NCBI GenBank assembly: GCA_945883625.1
Contig: CAMCXW010000023.1
Span: 1 to 33,738 of the forward strand
DNA length: 33,738 nt
Source of the DNA: Spirosoma fluviale
GTDB taxonomy: Bacteria; Bacteroidota; Bacteroidia; Cytophagales; Spirosomataceae
Direction: 5' to 3'
In this document: in pieces, positions 10,191 through 18,439 of the stretch
Layout of the letters: each line of letters begins with the position of its first letter
How positions within the stretch are numbered: position 1 is the first letter of the stretch
Translations under genes and position numbers: made by a program
Notes under the pieces: generated by a model
Seen by the model: the letters and a program-made list of their open reading frames with translations, nothing else
Database searches by the model: none
Told to the model about the DNA's origin: nothing

Positions 10191-11099
10191 GTGAATATAC
10201 AGCAATTAGAGTACATACTGGCGGTGGACCAATTAAAAAGCTTCTCCAAAGCAGCTGATTATTGTCATGTTACGCAGGCGACTTTGAGCGCGATGGTGAA
10301 AAAGCTGGAGGAGCAGCTGGATATCGTGATTTTTGACCGGAAGGCGAATCCGATTGCGACGACGGAAAATGGGCGGGAGGTATTGGTGCAGGCCCAACAA
10401 GTAGTCGCACATGCCAATGCGCTACTTTCGTCCTCTAAAGCCATTAATCAGAAAATTGAGGGGAAGGTGAAGTTGGGAATTATCCCAACGATCGCCAGTT
10501 CGGTTTTGCCTTTGATCATGAAACCATTGGTGGAAAAATATCCGCTGTTGCATTTGGAAATTCATGAGGTGACGACAAATCAGTTGGTGAAAGATTTACG
10601 AGAGGGGAAATTGGACGTCGGGATTTTAAGTACGCCCATATCGGCCTCGGATTTGGAGACCTCTTTATTGTATGTGGAAGATTTGCTGCTGTATGGCTAC
10701 ATGAGTAGTGGGGAGAAGCAAATATGTAAATTGGCCTTGAGCCAACAGCGAATTTTTTTACTTCAGGAGGGTCATTGTTTACGCGATCAAATTATTCAAT
10801 TGTGCGATTTGAAGAAGAATAAATCCTTACCTACGAATTTGTCTGTTGAGTCGAATACCTTTGATACCTTATTGAATCTGGTCGATACGTTTCAGGGAAT
10901 GACCTTATTGCCTTCGTTGTATGTACGGCAGTTGAGCGAATCGCGGAGGCAACATTTACTTGATATCGTCGACGGATCCTTACAGCGGGAGGTAAGTATT
11001 TGTTACTACCGTCCCTATGCCAAATGGAATATTATCAACCGTTTAGCCGATGAGATTACCGTCGAAGTGAAAAAACACTTAAATTCGTCGGCTATATAG
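10191..11099 (+). CDS. oxyR: LysR-family peroxide sensor OxyR
   Basis: 302 residues, GTG start at 10191. Residues 1-60 are a winged HTH of LysR type (FSKAADYCHVTQATLSAMVKKLEEQL). The effector domain starts with GKVKLGIIPTIASSVLPLI, close to OxyR. EGHCLRDQIIQLC gives Cys196 and Cys205, nine residues apart like the redox pair Cys199/Cys208 of E. coli OxyR, so disulfide-switch H2O2 sensing is expected. GMTLLPSLYV near the C-terminus is also OxyR-like. It is divergent from katG, its likely target, and an OxyR operator overlaps its own promoter. A membrane-protein gene follows 15 bases downstream and may be cotranscribed. Confidence 0.93.
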   Translation: MNIQQLEYILAVDQLKSFSKAADYCHVTQATLSAMVKKLEEQLDIVIFDRKANPIATTENGREVLVQAQQVVAHANALLSSSKAINQKIEGKVKLGIIPTIASSVLPLIMKPLVEKYPLLHLEIHEVTTNQLVKDLREGKLDVGILSTPISASDLETSLLYVEDLLLYGYMSSGEKQICKLALSQQRIFLLQEGHCLRDQIIQLCDLKKNKSLPTNLSVESNTFDTLLNLVDTFQGMTLLPSLYVRQLSESRRQHLLDIVDGSLQREVSICYYRPYAKWNIINRLADEITVEVKKHLNSSAI

Positions 11100-11114
11100 T
11101 AAAATTGTTGTTCT

Positions 11115-12359
11115 ATGATAAAACATATTACCGATAACTTAACGAATCCGGCAAATTTGGAGCAATTATACCGGTCGAATCCTGTTGCATTTACGCGCGC
11201 ATTTCATGCGGTTTATCCTGAAATTCAGACGGAATTAACGGCTCAAATATGGCATGAGCGCCTTCGAAATACGCAAGATGAAATCAGCTGGGGAAGTTCA
11301 AAGGATTGGATTTTTGTGGGTCTTATCGCGCTTTTTGTGGCGTTTTTTATGCAGCTACCGGATATACTTTCCATCTCACATGATGTCTATTTTCCACGAA
11401 ATATGGCCTTTATTGTGATGCCGGGGATGGCAGCGTATTTGACATATAAACAAGGCTTGCCATTTAAATCCTTAATTACACCTGTAGGGATTCTGCTTTT
11501 CTCGATGGTATTTATCAATGTATTGCCTGTTGGTCCGGCCAGTGACACCTTGGTTTTAAGTTGTATTCATTTGCCAATTTTACTGTGGATGTTAGTAGGG
11601 TTTATTTACAGTGGGGCAAATTTGTCTATCACCTCAAAGCGAATTGAATTTCTGCGTTTTCATGGAGATTTATTGGTGATGTGTGCCGTGATTGTTTTAG
11701 CGGGGGGCCTATTCACAGCTTTGACGATTAATCTCTTCAATTTGATCGACATCAAAATCGAGGATTTTTACTTCCGTTATTTAGTCCTTTCCGCGCTTCC
11801 ATCGGTGCCTTTGTTGGCCACATTAGTAGTCCAACAAAACCCTTCGTTAGTTAGCCGAATTTCCCCCGTGATTGCGCGGATCTTTACGCCATTAGTTACG
11901 GGTATGTTGGTGATTTTCCTCGCGGCATTCATTTACGCGGGAAAAGATCCCTACAACGATCGCGAGTTCCTGCTAATTTTTAACGGGATTTTGATCGGGG
12001 TGATGGCTTTGTTGTTATTCTCAGTCAGCGAAGCGACGAAAGATTCAGCCTCGTCATTTCAACGTTTTTCGTTGATTGGCTTAGCCTGCCTTGCGATTAT
12101 CAATAATGGGATTGCGCTTTCGGCTATCGTCTTTCGATTGTATGAATTGGGGGTTACGCCAAATCGATTGGCTGTTCTAGGTAGTAATGTACTGGTTTTA
12201 TTGAACTTAATTTTTGTTACGCGCCAATTGCTCGGATTGCTCAAAGGGCAAAAAAATCTCGCTGATGTAGAGGCAGGAATGACCTGGTTTTTGCCCTATT
12301 ATGCACTTTGGGCAGCGATCGTAAGTTTTGTATTTCCGCTGGCATTTTCTTTCCAGTAA
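11115..12359 (+). CDS. multi-pass membrane protein, DUF4153-like
   Basis: 414 residues. The first ~65 residues are soluble and amphipathic (ANLEQLYRSNPVAFTRAFHAVYP); the rest has about ten to eleven hydrophobic helices. The motif YELGVTPNRLAVLGSNV near residue 340 resembles the R-x3-YG-(I/V)T-x-NR region of the DUF4153 family. Function is unknown. It starts 15 bases after oxyR in the same direction, so it may belong to that transcript, but there is no direct sign of a role in oxidative stress. A weak hairpin and palindromic repeat A follow its stop. Confidence 0.75.
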   Translation: MIKHITDNLTNPANLEQLYRSNPVAFTRAFHAVYPEIQTELTAQIWHERLRNTQDEISWGSSKDWIFVGLIALFVAFFMQLPDILSISHDVYFPRNMAFIVMPGMAAYLTYKQGLPFKSLITPVGILLFSMVFINVLPVGPASDTLVLSCIHLPILLWMLVGFIYSGANLSITSKRIEFLRFHGDLLVMCAVIVLAGGLFTALTINLFNLIDIKIEDFYFRYLVLSALPSVPLLATLVVQQNPSLVSRISPVIARIFTPLVTGMLVIFLAAFIYAGKDPYNDREFLLIFNGILIGVMALLLFSVSEATKDSASSFQRFSLIGLACLAIINNGIALSAIVFRLYELGVTPNRLAVLGSNVLVLLNLIFVTRQLLGLLKGQKNLADVEAGMTWFLPYYALWAAIVSFVFPLAFSFQ

Positions 12360-12381
12360 ACTGATTTCGATTATCAGTTTT
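12358..12381 (+). terminator. weak terminator after the DUF4153-like gene
   Basis: AAACTGAT (12358-12365) pairs with ATCAGTTT (12373-12380) around a 7-base loop, followed by only one further T. It overlaps the stop codon. The stem is short and AT-rich, so efficiency is doubtful. Confidence 0.45.
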
Positions 12382-12408
12382 CATGGTGAAATTTAGCCCC
12401 CCAAGCCA

Positions 12409-12443
12409 TACCTTTGGCAAACCTTGGAGGATTGCCAAAGGTA
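12409..12443 (+). repeat. dispersed palindromic repeat, copy A
   Basis: Arms TACCTTTGGCAA and TTGCCAAAGGTA pair perfectly around ACCTTGGAGGA, where CCT/AGG can pair again. Compared with copies C, D and F, the left arm has GG for GC and the right arm has the matching compensatory change. It begins 49 bases after the preceding stop codon. No T-tract follows, so it is not a standard intrinsic terminator. Confidence 0.85.
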
Positions 12444-12538
12444 AGGGGTCCCAAAGGAAGCGGCCTAAAGATAAGGGGGGGAGTCAGGATAGGAATCTTT
12501 TCCGATTCTGCGTAAACTTACGTGAATCTAAACCTACC

Positions 12539-13453
12539 ATGAAAAAAATCGTCGCCCTGGCGCTCATCGCCAGCTCGCTTTCGGCACAGGTGCCCGCGGG
12601 TAAAAAAGTCATCAGCTCCTTATACATTTACGACCTCAAGTCCGGTAAATCAGAGAAAATTTTAGAAGAAAAACGACATTTTGAGGCACCTAATTGGTCA
12701 ACCGATGGAAAATTCCTCTTGATAAACGCCTACGGAAAACTGGAAAAAATCAGCCCGAAAGGGGAGAAATTAGGCGGGCTGAATACGGGGACGGTGCAGA
12801 AGGCCAACAATGATCATGGGTATACCTTTGATGGAAAAACCTTATTTATTTCGAGCGGGAAATCGGAGATAAAAGGTGGATCGTCCTTCATTTATAAGCT
12901 TGGCGCAGCGGGAGGAGAGCCAGTTCAGTTAACCCCTTTGACACCGTCGTACTGGCATGGTGTTTCACCTGACGCGAAAACGATGGTCTATTGCGCAGAA
13001 CGAAATGGTAATTTTGACGTATACGCCATGTCGACGAATGGCGGCGAAGAAATTCGGTTGACAAGCACGGAAGGGTTGGATGATGGACCCGAATATTCGC
13101 CCGATGGGAAATACATTTACATTAATTCGTACCGTTCAGGCATGATGCAAATTTGGCGAATCAAACCTGACGGATCTGAGCCGGAACAAATGACATTTGA
13201 CAACTACTCGAATTGGTTTGCGCATATTGCACCCAATAATAAAGTTGCGACCATCATTACCTATATGAAAGACCAGGCTCAGTCACATCCGTTTGGCCGA
13301 CAAATTAAATTGCGCTTATTAGATTTGAAAACGAAAAAAATTAGAGATTTGACGGAGGAATTTTATGGCGGACAGGGCACGATCAATGTTCCATCTTGGA
13401 GTCCTGATGGGAAAAAGTTCGCCTATGTGCGTTACGCATTAGAAGATTTGTAA
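12539..13453 (+). CDS. exported TolB-like beta-propeller protein (PD40 repeats)
   Basis: 304 residues from the ATG at 12539. The longer frame from 12383 would run through repeat A and give a low-complexity leader, while 12539 starts a short signal peptide (MKKIVALALIASSLSAQ). Repeated blades carry the PD40/WD40-like pattern S-P-D-G-K: WSTDGKFLLI, VSPDAKTMVY, YSPDGKYIYI and WSPDGKKFAY, indicating a six-bladed beta-propeller similar to the C-terminal part of TolB. Such periplasmic propellers bind proteins or small molecules; the partner is unknown. Only 27 bases separate it from the oxidoreductase gene downstream, suggesting one operon. Confidence 0.85.
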   Translation: MKKIVALALIASSLSAQVPAGKKVISSLYIYDLKSGKSEKILEEKRHFEAPNWSTDGKFLLINAYGKLEKISPKGEKLGGLNTGTVQKANNDHGYTFDGKTLFISSGKSEIKGGSSFIYKLGAAGGEPVQLTPLTPSYWHGVSPDAKTMVYCAERNGNFDVYAMSTNGGEEIRLTSTEGLDDGPEYSPDGKYIYINSYRSGMMQIWRIKPDGSEPEQMTFDNYSNWFAHIAPNNKVATIITYMKDQAQSHPFGRQIKLRLLDLKTKKIRDLTEEFYGGQGTINVPSWSPDGKKFAYVRYALEDL

Positions 13454-13480
13454 ATTAGCACTCGAAAAAATAACCTATTT

Positions 13481-14881
13481 ATGAAAGATAACAGTTCCGC
13501 ATCACGCAGAAGATTCCTGCAGCAAATCGGTGCAACAAGTATGGTAGCCGCCGCGGCACCTTTACAATCATTCGCAGTACAGCAAAAAGCTGAAGAACGA
13601 ATTTTACGTTACGAAAAACCTATATCCATTGGTGATAAAATCCGCCTGGGCGTTATCGGTTTTGGCGTACAAGGCCATTTCGATTTAGCATCTGCCCTAA
13701 AAGTTCCAGGCGTAGAATTAGCCGGAATTTGTGATTTATACACGGGTCGTATCGAAAATGCCAAAGAACTTTACGGCAAAGATTTATATACCACCCGTAA
13801 CTATAAAGAGTTGTTAGACCGTTCGGATATCGACGCGGTCATTATTGCGACGCATGACGTTTGGCATGCACGCATCACCATCGATGCCTTAGCTAAAGGA
13901 AAACATGTGTATATAGAGAAGCCGATGGTCTACAAAATCAGCGAAGGACAACGCGTGATCGATGCGCAAAAGAAATACAATAAGGTATTACAAGTAGGCT
14001 CCCAGCGCGTTAGCAGCTTAGGCTTAGCAAAAGCGAAGGAGATGTTGGCCAAAGGCGAAATCGGAAAGCTCAACATGGTTAACGCCGTATACGATCGCCA
14101 AAGCTCCATCGGTGCGTGGGAATATACCATTCCAAAAGATGCAGATGCATCTACGTGTGATTGGAATCGTTTCATCGAAGCAACGGCCAAAATGGAATTT
14201 GACGCGAAGAAATTCTTCTGGTGGCGTGCATTTAAAGAAGTAGGAACTGGCGTTGCAGGTGATTTATTCATTCACTTATTGAGTGGAACCCACTTCATGA
14301 CGAACTCAAATGGTCCAGAAACCATCTTCTCTACGGGCCAATTTAGCTATTGGAAAGATGGGCGCAATTTACCAGATGTAATGTCCGGTGTTATGCAATA
14401 TCCGGATACTCCTCAACACCCTGCCTTCCAATTGACCTTGCAGGTGAACTTTGTCAGCGGAACGGGTGGTCAAGAGGTGACTCGTTTGATCGGCTCAGAA
14501 GGAGTGATGAACGTGAAGGGAAATACGATAACTGTGACTCATAGCATCATGCCAGAGGCGCCAGGTTTTGGCGGATATGATTCGGTATTTACGTTCCCGA
14601 AAAGTATGCAGGAGGAGATGACGAAGGAATACAACGCCAAATGGTCGGAGTCTCAACGCAAGCGCCCGATCAAAGAAGATGTGATTTTCAAAGCGCCAGC
14701 GGGTTACGATGAACATGTGGATCACTTCACAAACTTCTTTGATGCGATTCGTACGGGTAAGCAAGTGGTGGAAGACGCGACCTTTGGATTTAGAGCGGCC
14801 GCGCCTGCTTTGGCTTGTAATGAAAGTTATTTCAGCAAGAAGATTATCCAGTGGGACCCTGTCAATATGAAATTAAAATAA
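13481..14881 (+). CDS. Tat-exported Gfo/Idh/MocA-family oxidoreductase
   Basis: 466 residues. The N-terminus has a twin-arginine signal (SRRRFLQQIGATSMVAAAAPL), so the folded, cofactor-loaded enzyme should be exported. The Rossmann motif GVIGFGVQGH (~57-66) binds NAD(P), EKPM at ~146-149 is the family's conserved Lys-Pro motif, and the C-terminal beta-sheet domain binds substrate, generally a sugar or cyclitol. Bacteroidota often have many such periplasmic paralogues; some oxidise or cleave glycosides through 3-keto intermediates. It follows the propeller gene by 27 bases and ends at a strong terminator. Substrate not predictable. Confidence 0.9.
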   Translation: MKDNSSASRRRFLQQIGATSMVAAAAPLQSFAVQQKAEERILRYEKPISIGDKIRLGVIGFGVQGHFDLASALKVPGVELAGICDLYTGRIENAKELYGKDLYTTRNYKELLDRSDIDAVIIATHDVWHARITIDALAKGKHVYIEKPMVYKISEGQRVIDAQKKYNKVLQVGSQRVSSLGLAKAKEMLAKGEIGKLNMVNAVYDRQSSIGAWEYTIPKDADASTCDWNRFIEATAKMEFDAKKFFWWRAFKEVGTGVAGDLFIHLLSGTHFMTNSNGPETIFSTGQFSYWKDGRNLPDVMSGVMQYPDTPQHPAFQLTLQVNFVSGTGGQEVTRLIGSEGVMNVKGNTITVTHSIMPEAPGFGGYDSVFTFPKSMQEEMTKEYNAKWSESQRKRPIKEDVIFKAPAGYDEHVDHFTNFFDAIRTGKQVVEDATFGFRAAAPALACNESYFSKKIIQWDPVNMKLK

Positions 14882-14884
14882 CGG

Positions 14885-14913
14885 AAGGGCGCCTGTGAAG
14901 GCGCCCTTTTTTT
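14885..14913 (+). terminator. intrinsic terminator after the oxidoreductase gene
   Basis: AAGGGCGCC (14885-14893) pairs with GGCGCCCTT (14900-14908) around TGTGAA, followed by a T-run to 14913. A textbook Rho-independent terminator. Confidence 0.92.
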
Positions 14914-14986
14914 ATGAATTGTTTTAAATCTAATGCGGAACAATTGGATATTTCTAAAAAGGAAAAATTTCTTGTAATATTACACG

Positions 14987-15751
14987 ATGAATTTTTCCAC
15001 CGATAAATTTCTTGAAATCCTTCGTAATGTAGGCAGTCGCTATTTTATTCTGGCAGGCATCATATTTATCCTATGTTATTTTTTCTTGCGAAATCGAATA
15101 GCAGCCAAAAAAATTCAAGTCTCTTTTCCTAAAAACTCAGATTATCTCCGCGAAATGATATACTCGCTCTCGAGTATGATCATTTTTTCTTTGATTGTGA
15201 CAGCGATCGTTTTCAATCCTTCCGTAAGGCCTTATACCACGATTTACCGAGAAATTGCTGAATACGGATTGGCTTATTATCTACTCGCTTTCCCAATCAT
15301 GTTTGTGATACATGACACCTACTTTTATTGGATTCATCGAATGATGCACCATCCCGTATTATTCAAATGGTTTCATTTAGTGCATCATAAATCTACGAAT
15401 CCCTCGCCGTGGGCGGCGTATGCCTTTCACCCTTTGGAAGCGATTCTGGAAAATGGGATAATCATTTTGTTTTATTTCACCTTACCCATGCATGTTACAC
15501 ATGTGCCAATCTTTTTCCTTTTTTCCATTATCTACAATATTTATGGACACATGGGTTGGGAATTATATCCCAAAGGATTTAATACAACGCAGATCGGTCG
15601 GTGGGTAAATACAGCCGTGGCACACAATCAGCACCACAAATATTTTAAGGGGAATTACGGTTTATATACCTTGTTTTGGGACCGTGTGATGGGAACGATA
15701 CGAACTGACTATGATGCGGCTTTTGATCAGGTCAAAAACCGAAAAATCTAG
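14987..15751 (+). CDS. fatty acid hydroxylase/sterol desaturase family membrane enzyme
   Basis: 254 residues with four to five TM helices. The di-iron histidine clusters of the family are present in order: HDTYFYWIHRMMHH (His109, 117, 121, 122), HLVHHKS (His130, 133, 134) and HNQHH (His213, 216, 217), with a further His at 148 (AFHPLEA). The family hydroxylates or desaturates lipids, carotenoids or sterol-like molecules using O2 in the inner membrane. The exact lipid substrate is unknown; no carotenoid or hopanoid genes are nearby. Its stop codon TAG overlaps the stop of the convergent tolC-like gene in the tetranucleotide CTAG. Confidence 0.9.
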   Translation: MNFSTDKFLEILRNVGSRYFILAGIIFILCYFFLRNRIAAKKIQVSFPKNSDYLREMIYSLSSMIIFSLIVTAIVFNPSVRPYTTIYREIAEYGLAYYLLAFPIMFVIHDTYFYWIHRMMHHPVLFKWFHLVHHKSTNPSPWAAYAFHPLEAILENGIIILFYFTLPMHVTHVPIFFLFSIIYNIYGHMGWELYPKGFNTTQIGRWVNTAVAHNQHHKYFKGNYGLYTLFWDRVMGTIRTDYDAAFDQVKNRKI

Positions 15752-17136
15752 TTTTCATATAAGATACCCGCACTCGCCTGCATGGCAAAGGTGGTTTTTT
15801 GTAGGTAGGCTTTTAGGTCCACCAACTTTTCTGCTGCTTCTAGGGATTTCATTTCCCGACTATTGATTAAAAACAACGAAGACTCTCCATTATCAAATCG
15901 TAGTTCCTCAGCCTTTACAAGCGATTGAAAATTTTTGTAAGCAGATTCCTGTGTTCTAATTTGTTTTTGTAAGGCTTCGAATTCATTGAAGTAATTTCGG
16001 ATTTTGATCTCAACTTGAACCTGTTTTTGATTCAAATTAAGTTGCTCATTTTCGAGTTTTAACTTGGCCGCTTGATACGCACCGCGACCTTCGGAAAGCC
16101 GAAGGGGGATTTCAAACTTAACGCCGTATTTATAATTATTCTCTAAGAAGGCAGCTCCCAAAAGTGATGGGCCGCCTCGTGACAAATGGTTATAGCTTAG
16201 GTCTAGTTTAGGCAATAAGCTTTGAAATTTTAACCTTTTTTCAATCCCCAATACATCTAATTTATTTCGGTAATTATTAAGTTCCGGGTGATTTTGCATG
16301 GCTTTTTCAATGAGACTTTGCAGATTAAGGTCGGCATTGGCAAGTAAGCGAACTTCATCGTTTGGTGTTGGGATTACATCTTCGGCTAGGTCAACGGGAT
16401 TATTATTCGCATTCCAAAGGTAAGCAGACAGGCCGATGCGGGCATTGGCAACTTCTAAGACCTTTGTGGTCAACATATTTTCAAAAGTCTGTTTTTGTGT
16501 TAGCGCCTCTAGGGTATCAATTGCGGGTCTATCTCCAAATTCGACACTCTTTTTTACGAACTCCAATCGATTGATTGCATTTTGGTAATTAGCCTTTACT
16601 AATAGAAAAGCTTGGTAGTTCCTCACCCAAGAGATGTAACTTTCCATGGCATCTAACAGTAATTTGTTCAGTTCGCTACGCTGATCTTGAATCGCCATTT
16701 TTTGCATAATTTTAGCCTGCTGAAGTACAGCTCGTCGCTTATCCATGAGCAGGTTTTTAGCTAACGGAATTTGAACACCGAGGTAACTCGTCTGGCCCAT
16801 AGTTTGGCTTTCATCAAGCCGCGAACCTCTGATATTTTCTATACCTGCATTGAACTCGATGCCGTACCAGGTAGGGATACTTAGGGATGGCGCGTGATAT
16901 TCAATGTAATTTTTGCCATCCAACGTTTTTTGTGTGCTGTAATGTTCCAATATAGGGTCAAAAGCGCCACGTGCAATCGTCAGCGAGGCATTCGATTGTT
17001 TAATTTCAATCAAAGTTTGCTTGACAATGGGGTGGAAATTTTGAACAATTTGCCAATAATCCGTCGAGCTCAGCGTTTTTTGTTGGCCAAAACTGACGTT
17101 GAAAACCAGCAGAAAAAGCAAGACTTTATTTTTCAT
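15748..17136 (-). CDS. TolC-family outer-membrane efflux protein
   Basis: 462 residues from the ATG at 17136, chosen over a longer frame because it begins a signal peptide (MKNKVLLFLLVFNVSFGQ). The body is mostly long alpha-helical, heptad-like stretches in two halves (for example QLNLNQKQVQVEIKIRNYFN and LQKQIRTQESAYKNFQSL), as in TolC-type channels. It is the last gene of the operon ABC-HlyD-TolC and overlaps the HlyD gene by 11 bases, so it should form the outer-membrane exit duct of that exporter. The ORF continues to within 4 bases of overlap with the convergent hydroxylase gene. Confidence 0.9.
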   Translation of the reverse strand: MKNKVLLFLLVFNVSFGQQKTLSSTDYWQIVQNFHPIVKQTLIEIKQSNASLTIARGAFDPILEHYSTQKTLDGKNYIEYHAPSLSIPTWYGIEFNAGIENIRGSRLDESQTMGQTSYLGVQIPLAKNLLMDKRRAVLQQAKIMQKMAIQDQRSELNKLLLDAMESYISWVRNYQAFLLVKANYQNAINRLEFVKKSVEFGDRPAIDTLEALTQKQTFENMLTTKVLEVANARIGLSAYLWNANNNPVDLAEDVIPTPNDEVRLLANADLNLQSLIEKAMQNHPELNNYRNKLDVLGIEKRLKFQSLLPKLDLSYNHLSRGGPSLLGAAFLENNYKYGVKFEIPLRLSEGRGAYQAAKLKLENEQLNLNQKQVQVEIKIRNYFNEFEALQKQIRTQESAYKNFQSLVKAEELRFDNGESSLFLINSREMKSLEAAEKLVDLKAYLQKTTFAMQASAGILYEN

Positions 17137-18439
17137 TCTTTTCCTTTTTTGCTGTTTTGCCACGGTAGTAATCGGCAGGGAATCCATTAATATTTCGCCA
17201 CAATTCATACCAAACAGGCACGTCGTTTAGTAGGGCAATTCCTTGAGCGCCCGCACCGATTCGAAGCTGCTTGGGCCATCTTTTTCCTTGCGGGTCCTCT
17301 TCCACGATGACGCGAAACAGTCCTTGCTCATTGATGGTATTTTCCACTGCGCGAATTCTGCCGGGGAAGGTTCCAAAGCTTTGATTAGGCCAGCCTCCAG
17401 CAAATAAAATCACGGGATAACCATCGAAAATTAAACGGACTTCTTCCCCGCGTACGATGAGGGGTAAATCTACGGGACGGACGAAAATTTCCACCGCAAC
17501 ATTATTAACGTTTGGAACAATCGTCAATAGGTCTTCTCCTTCTTTAATAATTTCACCAAGTCCGAATTTTGTTGCCTGTATAATCTGACCGGCTTGCGGT
17601 GCGATGATGAAATACATGCCATTTCGAATGGTATAATTGGTTACCAAATTCTTTAGTTTGGCCACATCTCCTTTGTTGGTTTCCACCTGTCCTAAACTTT
17701 GAAACCGTTCGCTCTCTGCCTTATTGATTTTTTCGCGGTATTCTTGGTCAATACCCCCTAACTCAATTTGTGCGTTTGCTATATCTTGCAAGGTTTGATT
17801 TACCTTATTCTCCGCCGTTGTATTTTTCGCCAGGGCATTTTGCATGGCCACATTTCTTTGTTGGAATTGCGTCTGCGAAATCAAGCCTTCCCGGTACATT
17901 TTCTGGTTTCGGTCAAATTGGTCTTTGGCTAAAGCATAGTCATTTTTAGCCGCCTCTAATTCGGCCCGCTCTCCCGTAATTTTTTGTTGGAGCTGCTTTA
18001 TTTTGTTTCCTACCTGCTCTTGTTTCAGGGTCAATGAACGTTTCAGGTTTTTAATCTGGGCATCGGTGGCTAAAATCTTTTGTTCATAGTAGCTGAGGGA
18101 TCCCACTTTGGCATTCAATTGGTCTTGTGTACGTGCAATCAAATTAGGGTCAAGGTACTCGCTTTTAATCTCCGTGATTTTGGCAAGGGTATCTCCAGCC
18201 CGAACATTGTCCCCCTCTTTGACCCACCACCTAGAAATTTTACCGGCGATTGGGCTATAAATTTTTTGAGGTTTTTGTTCTTGAAAAAGGCTTGTAATAT
18301 TTCCTCTGCTACGAATGTTCTGAGTCCAAGGTAAAAATATAAGCGCAAGACTAAGAAAAAGCAAGGTGTATAACCAAGGTTTAACTGCCGTGCCTTTCTC
18401 TTCTTGGTAGATGTGGTCAAACGAGTTAAACTTTTCCAT
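17126..18439 (-). CDS. HlyD-family membrane fusion protein
   Basis: 437 residues. A short cytoplasmic N-terminus is followed by one TM helix (~23-40). IYSPIAGKISRWWVKEGDNVRAGDTLAKI (~60-88) is the first lipoyl-like half-motif. Long coiled-coil hairpin regions follow (~100-250, rich in K/Q/E, for example KQLQQKITGERAELEAA), then the second half of the lipoyl domain (APQAGQIIQATKFGLGEIIKEGEDLLTI) and a beta-barrel. This is the periplasmic adaptor linking the ABC protein to the TolC-like channel. It overlaps the ABC gene by 14 bases and the TolC-like gene by 11, so the three are translationally coupled. Confidence 0.92.
   Translation of the reverse strand: MEKFNSFDHIYQEEKGTAVKPWLYTLLFLSLALIFLPWTQNIRSRGNITSLFQEQKPQKIYSPIAGKISRWWVKEGDNVRAGDTLAKITEIKSEYLDPNLIARTQDQLNAKVGSLSYYEQKILATDAQIKNLKRSLTLKQEQVGNKIKQLQQKITGERAELEAAKNDYALAKDQFDRNQKMYREGLISQTQFQQRNVAMQNALAKNTTAENKVNQTLQDIANAQIELGGIDQEYREKINKAESERFQSLGQVETNKGDVAKLKNLVTNYTIRNGMYFIIAPQAGQIIQATKFGLGEIIKEGEDLLTIVPNVNNVAVEIFVRPVDLPLIVRGEEVRLIFDGYPVILFAGGWPNQSFGTFPGRIRAVENTINEQGLFRVIVEEDPQGKRWPKQLRIGAGAQGIALLNDVPVWYELWRNINGFPADYYRGKTAKKEKNEK

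Noticed and set aside
12383-12538. A longer N-terminus for the TolB-like protein
   Set aside because: It would translate repeat A and a low-complexity lysine/glycine-rich stretch ahead of a normal signal peptide.
17137-17208. A longer N-terminus for the TolC-like protein
   Set aside because: It lies inside the HlyD coding region and precedes the signal peptide starting at 17136.
18080-18420. Two ~90-residue frames within the HlyD gene
   Set aside because: They are alternative-frame readings of a strongly supported coding region.
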